Source of the DNA: an uncultured Bacteroidales bacterium
GTDB taxonomy: Bacteria > Bacteroidota > Bacteroidia > Bacteroidales > P3
NCBI GenBank assembly: GCA_905236405.1
Contig: CAJOQB010000196.1
Location: forward strand, 1 to 6,075
Length of the DNA stretch: 6,075 nucleotides
Direction: 5' to 3'
The position numbers and the translations under genes are program-made. How positions within the stretch are numbered: the stretch's first letter is position 1; every line of letters starts with the position of its first letter. This document shows, in pieces, positions 5,578-6,075 of the stretch. The notes under the pieces are model-generated. The model had not been told where the DNA came from and ran no database searches. It worked only from the letters and a program-made list of their open reading frames with translations.

Positions 5578-6075
5578 ATGCAAAGAGATACCGCTATCTT
5601 CGACCTCATCCAGAAAGAGCGTGAGCGTCAAACCAAAGGCATCGAACTGATTGCCTCCGAAAACTTCGTCAGCGACCAGGTGATGGAAGCCATGGGCAGC
5701 GTGATGACCAACAAATATGCCGAGGGCTATCCTGGCAAACGCTACTATGGCGGCTGCCAGATTGTCGACCAGAGCGAGACCATCGCCATCGAGCGTGCCA
5801 AACAGCTTTACGGCGCCTGCTGGGCCAACGTTCAGCCCCACAGTGGTGCACAAGCCAACATGGCCGTGTTCCTGGCTTGCCTCAACAGCGGCGACACCTT
5901 CATGGGCATGGACCTCAATCACGGTGGCCACCTTTCGCACGGCAGCCCCGTCAACTTCTCCGGCATCAACTACAAGGTGGTTGGCTACCAGGTGAAGGAA
6001 GAGACCGGCATGGTTGATTACGAGGACATGGAGAAGAAGGCCCTTGAGCACCACCCGAAGCTCATCATCGGCGGC
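5578..6075 (+). CDS. glyA: Serine hydroxymethyltransferase, N-terminal part (truncated by window edge)
   Basis: This PLP enzyme converts serine and tetrahydrofolate to glycine and 5,10-methylene-tetrahydrofolate, the main source of one-carbon units for purine, thymidylate and methionine synthesis in the cytoplasm. The first 166 of about 420-430 residues are present. Recognised motifs: ELIASENFVS (23-32), NKYAEGYPGKRYYGG (45-59), QPHSGAQAN (86-94, in the phosphate-binding region of PLP), and LNHGGHLSHGS (113-123), containing the histidine that stacks on the PLP ring. The catalytic lysine lies beyond the window. The ATG at 5578 gives the normal N-terminus (MQRDTAIFDLIQKERERQ) and is 42 bases downstream of a good -7 box. 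It is divergent from the WG gene and so independent of that operon. Confidence 0.96.
   Translation, partial: MQRDTAIFDLIQKERERQTKGIELIASENFVSDQVMEAMGSVMTNKYAEGYPGKRYYGGCQIVDQSETIAIERAKQLYGACWANVQPHSGAQANMAVFLACLNSGDTFMGMDLNHGGHLSHGSPVNFSGINYKVVGYQVKEETGMVDYEDMEKKALEHHPKLIIGG

Noticed and set aside
5563..6054. A 163-codon minus-strand frame opposite glyA
   Set aside because: The glyA frame carries conserved enzyme motifs throughout; the opposite frame is a Val/His/Ala-rich shadow that runs into the glyA leader.

Overview
The window looks like chromosomal DNA of a member of the Bacteroidales, probably from the Prevotellaceae/Bacteroidaceae side. Three things point there. Both visible promoters carry the Bacteroidetes sigma-ABfr type -7 box (TAnnTTTG). 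No start codon has a clear Shine-Dalgarno sequence; the leaders are AT-rich. The families found are ones mostly known from this phylum: a b558-type succinate dehydrogenase/fumarate reductase cytochrome, a DUF4919 protein, a PepSY-like periplasmic protein and a secreted WG-repeat protein. Genus-level assignment is inference.

Layout: from 5424 down to 1 all genes lie on the minus strand, in transcription order: WG-repeat secreted protein (5424-4072), dihydroorotase pyrC (4055-2667), DUF4919 exported protein (2667-1915), PepSY-like exported protein (1902-1477), cytochrome b subunit sdhC/frdC (1428-463), and the start of the flavoprotein subunit sdhA/frdA (437 to the window edge). Gaps are 16, -1 (TAATG overlap), 12, 48 and 25 bp, so the first four genes look like one transcription unit, which may read into the sdh/frd operon. 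On the plus strand, glyA (serine hydroxymethyltransferase) begins at 5578 and runs off the right edge. The 153-bp AT-rich gap between the WG gene and glyA holds two divergent promoters.

How the genes fit together: sdhC and sdhA encode two of the three subunits of the membrane complex that interconverts succinate and fumarate, which in anaerobic Bacteroidales is mainly fumarate respiration. pyrC and glyA are housekeeping enzymes for pyrimidine and one-carbon metabolism. The other three products have signal peptides and no known precise function.

The most notable points are (1) the WG protein, built from five very regular 86-87 residue super-repeats, each with two WG half-motifs, an A-x-x-A-G-x-x-W helix-like segment and a W-x-x-P turn; (2) a roughly 110-120 residue hydrophilic, Gln/Met/Glu-rich segment in the cytochrome subunit, predicted to face the periplasm; and (3) a cytosolic pyrimidine enzyme translationally coupled to an exported protein of unknown function. 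I see no mobile element, CRISPR array, tRNA or rRNA, and no stretch over 300 bp without a gene.
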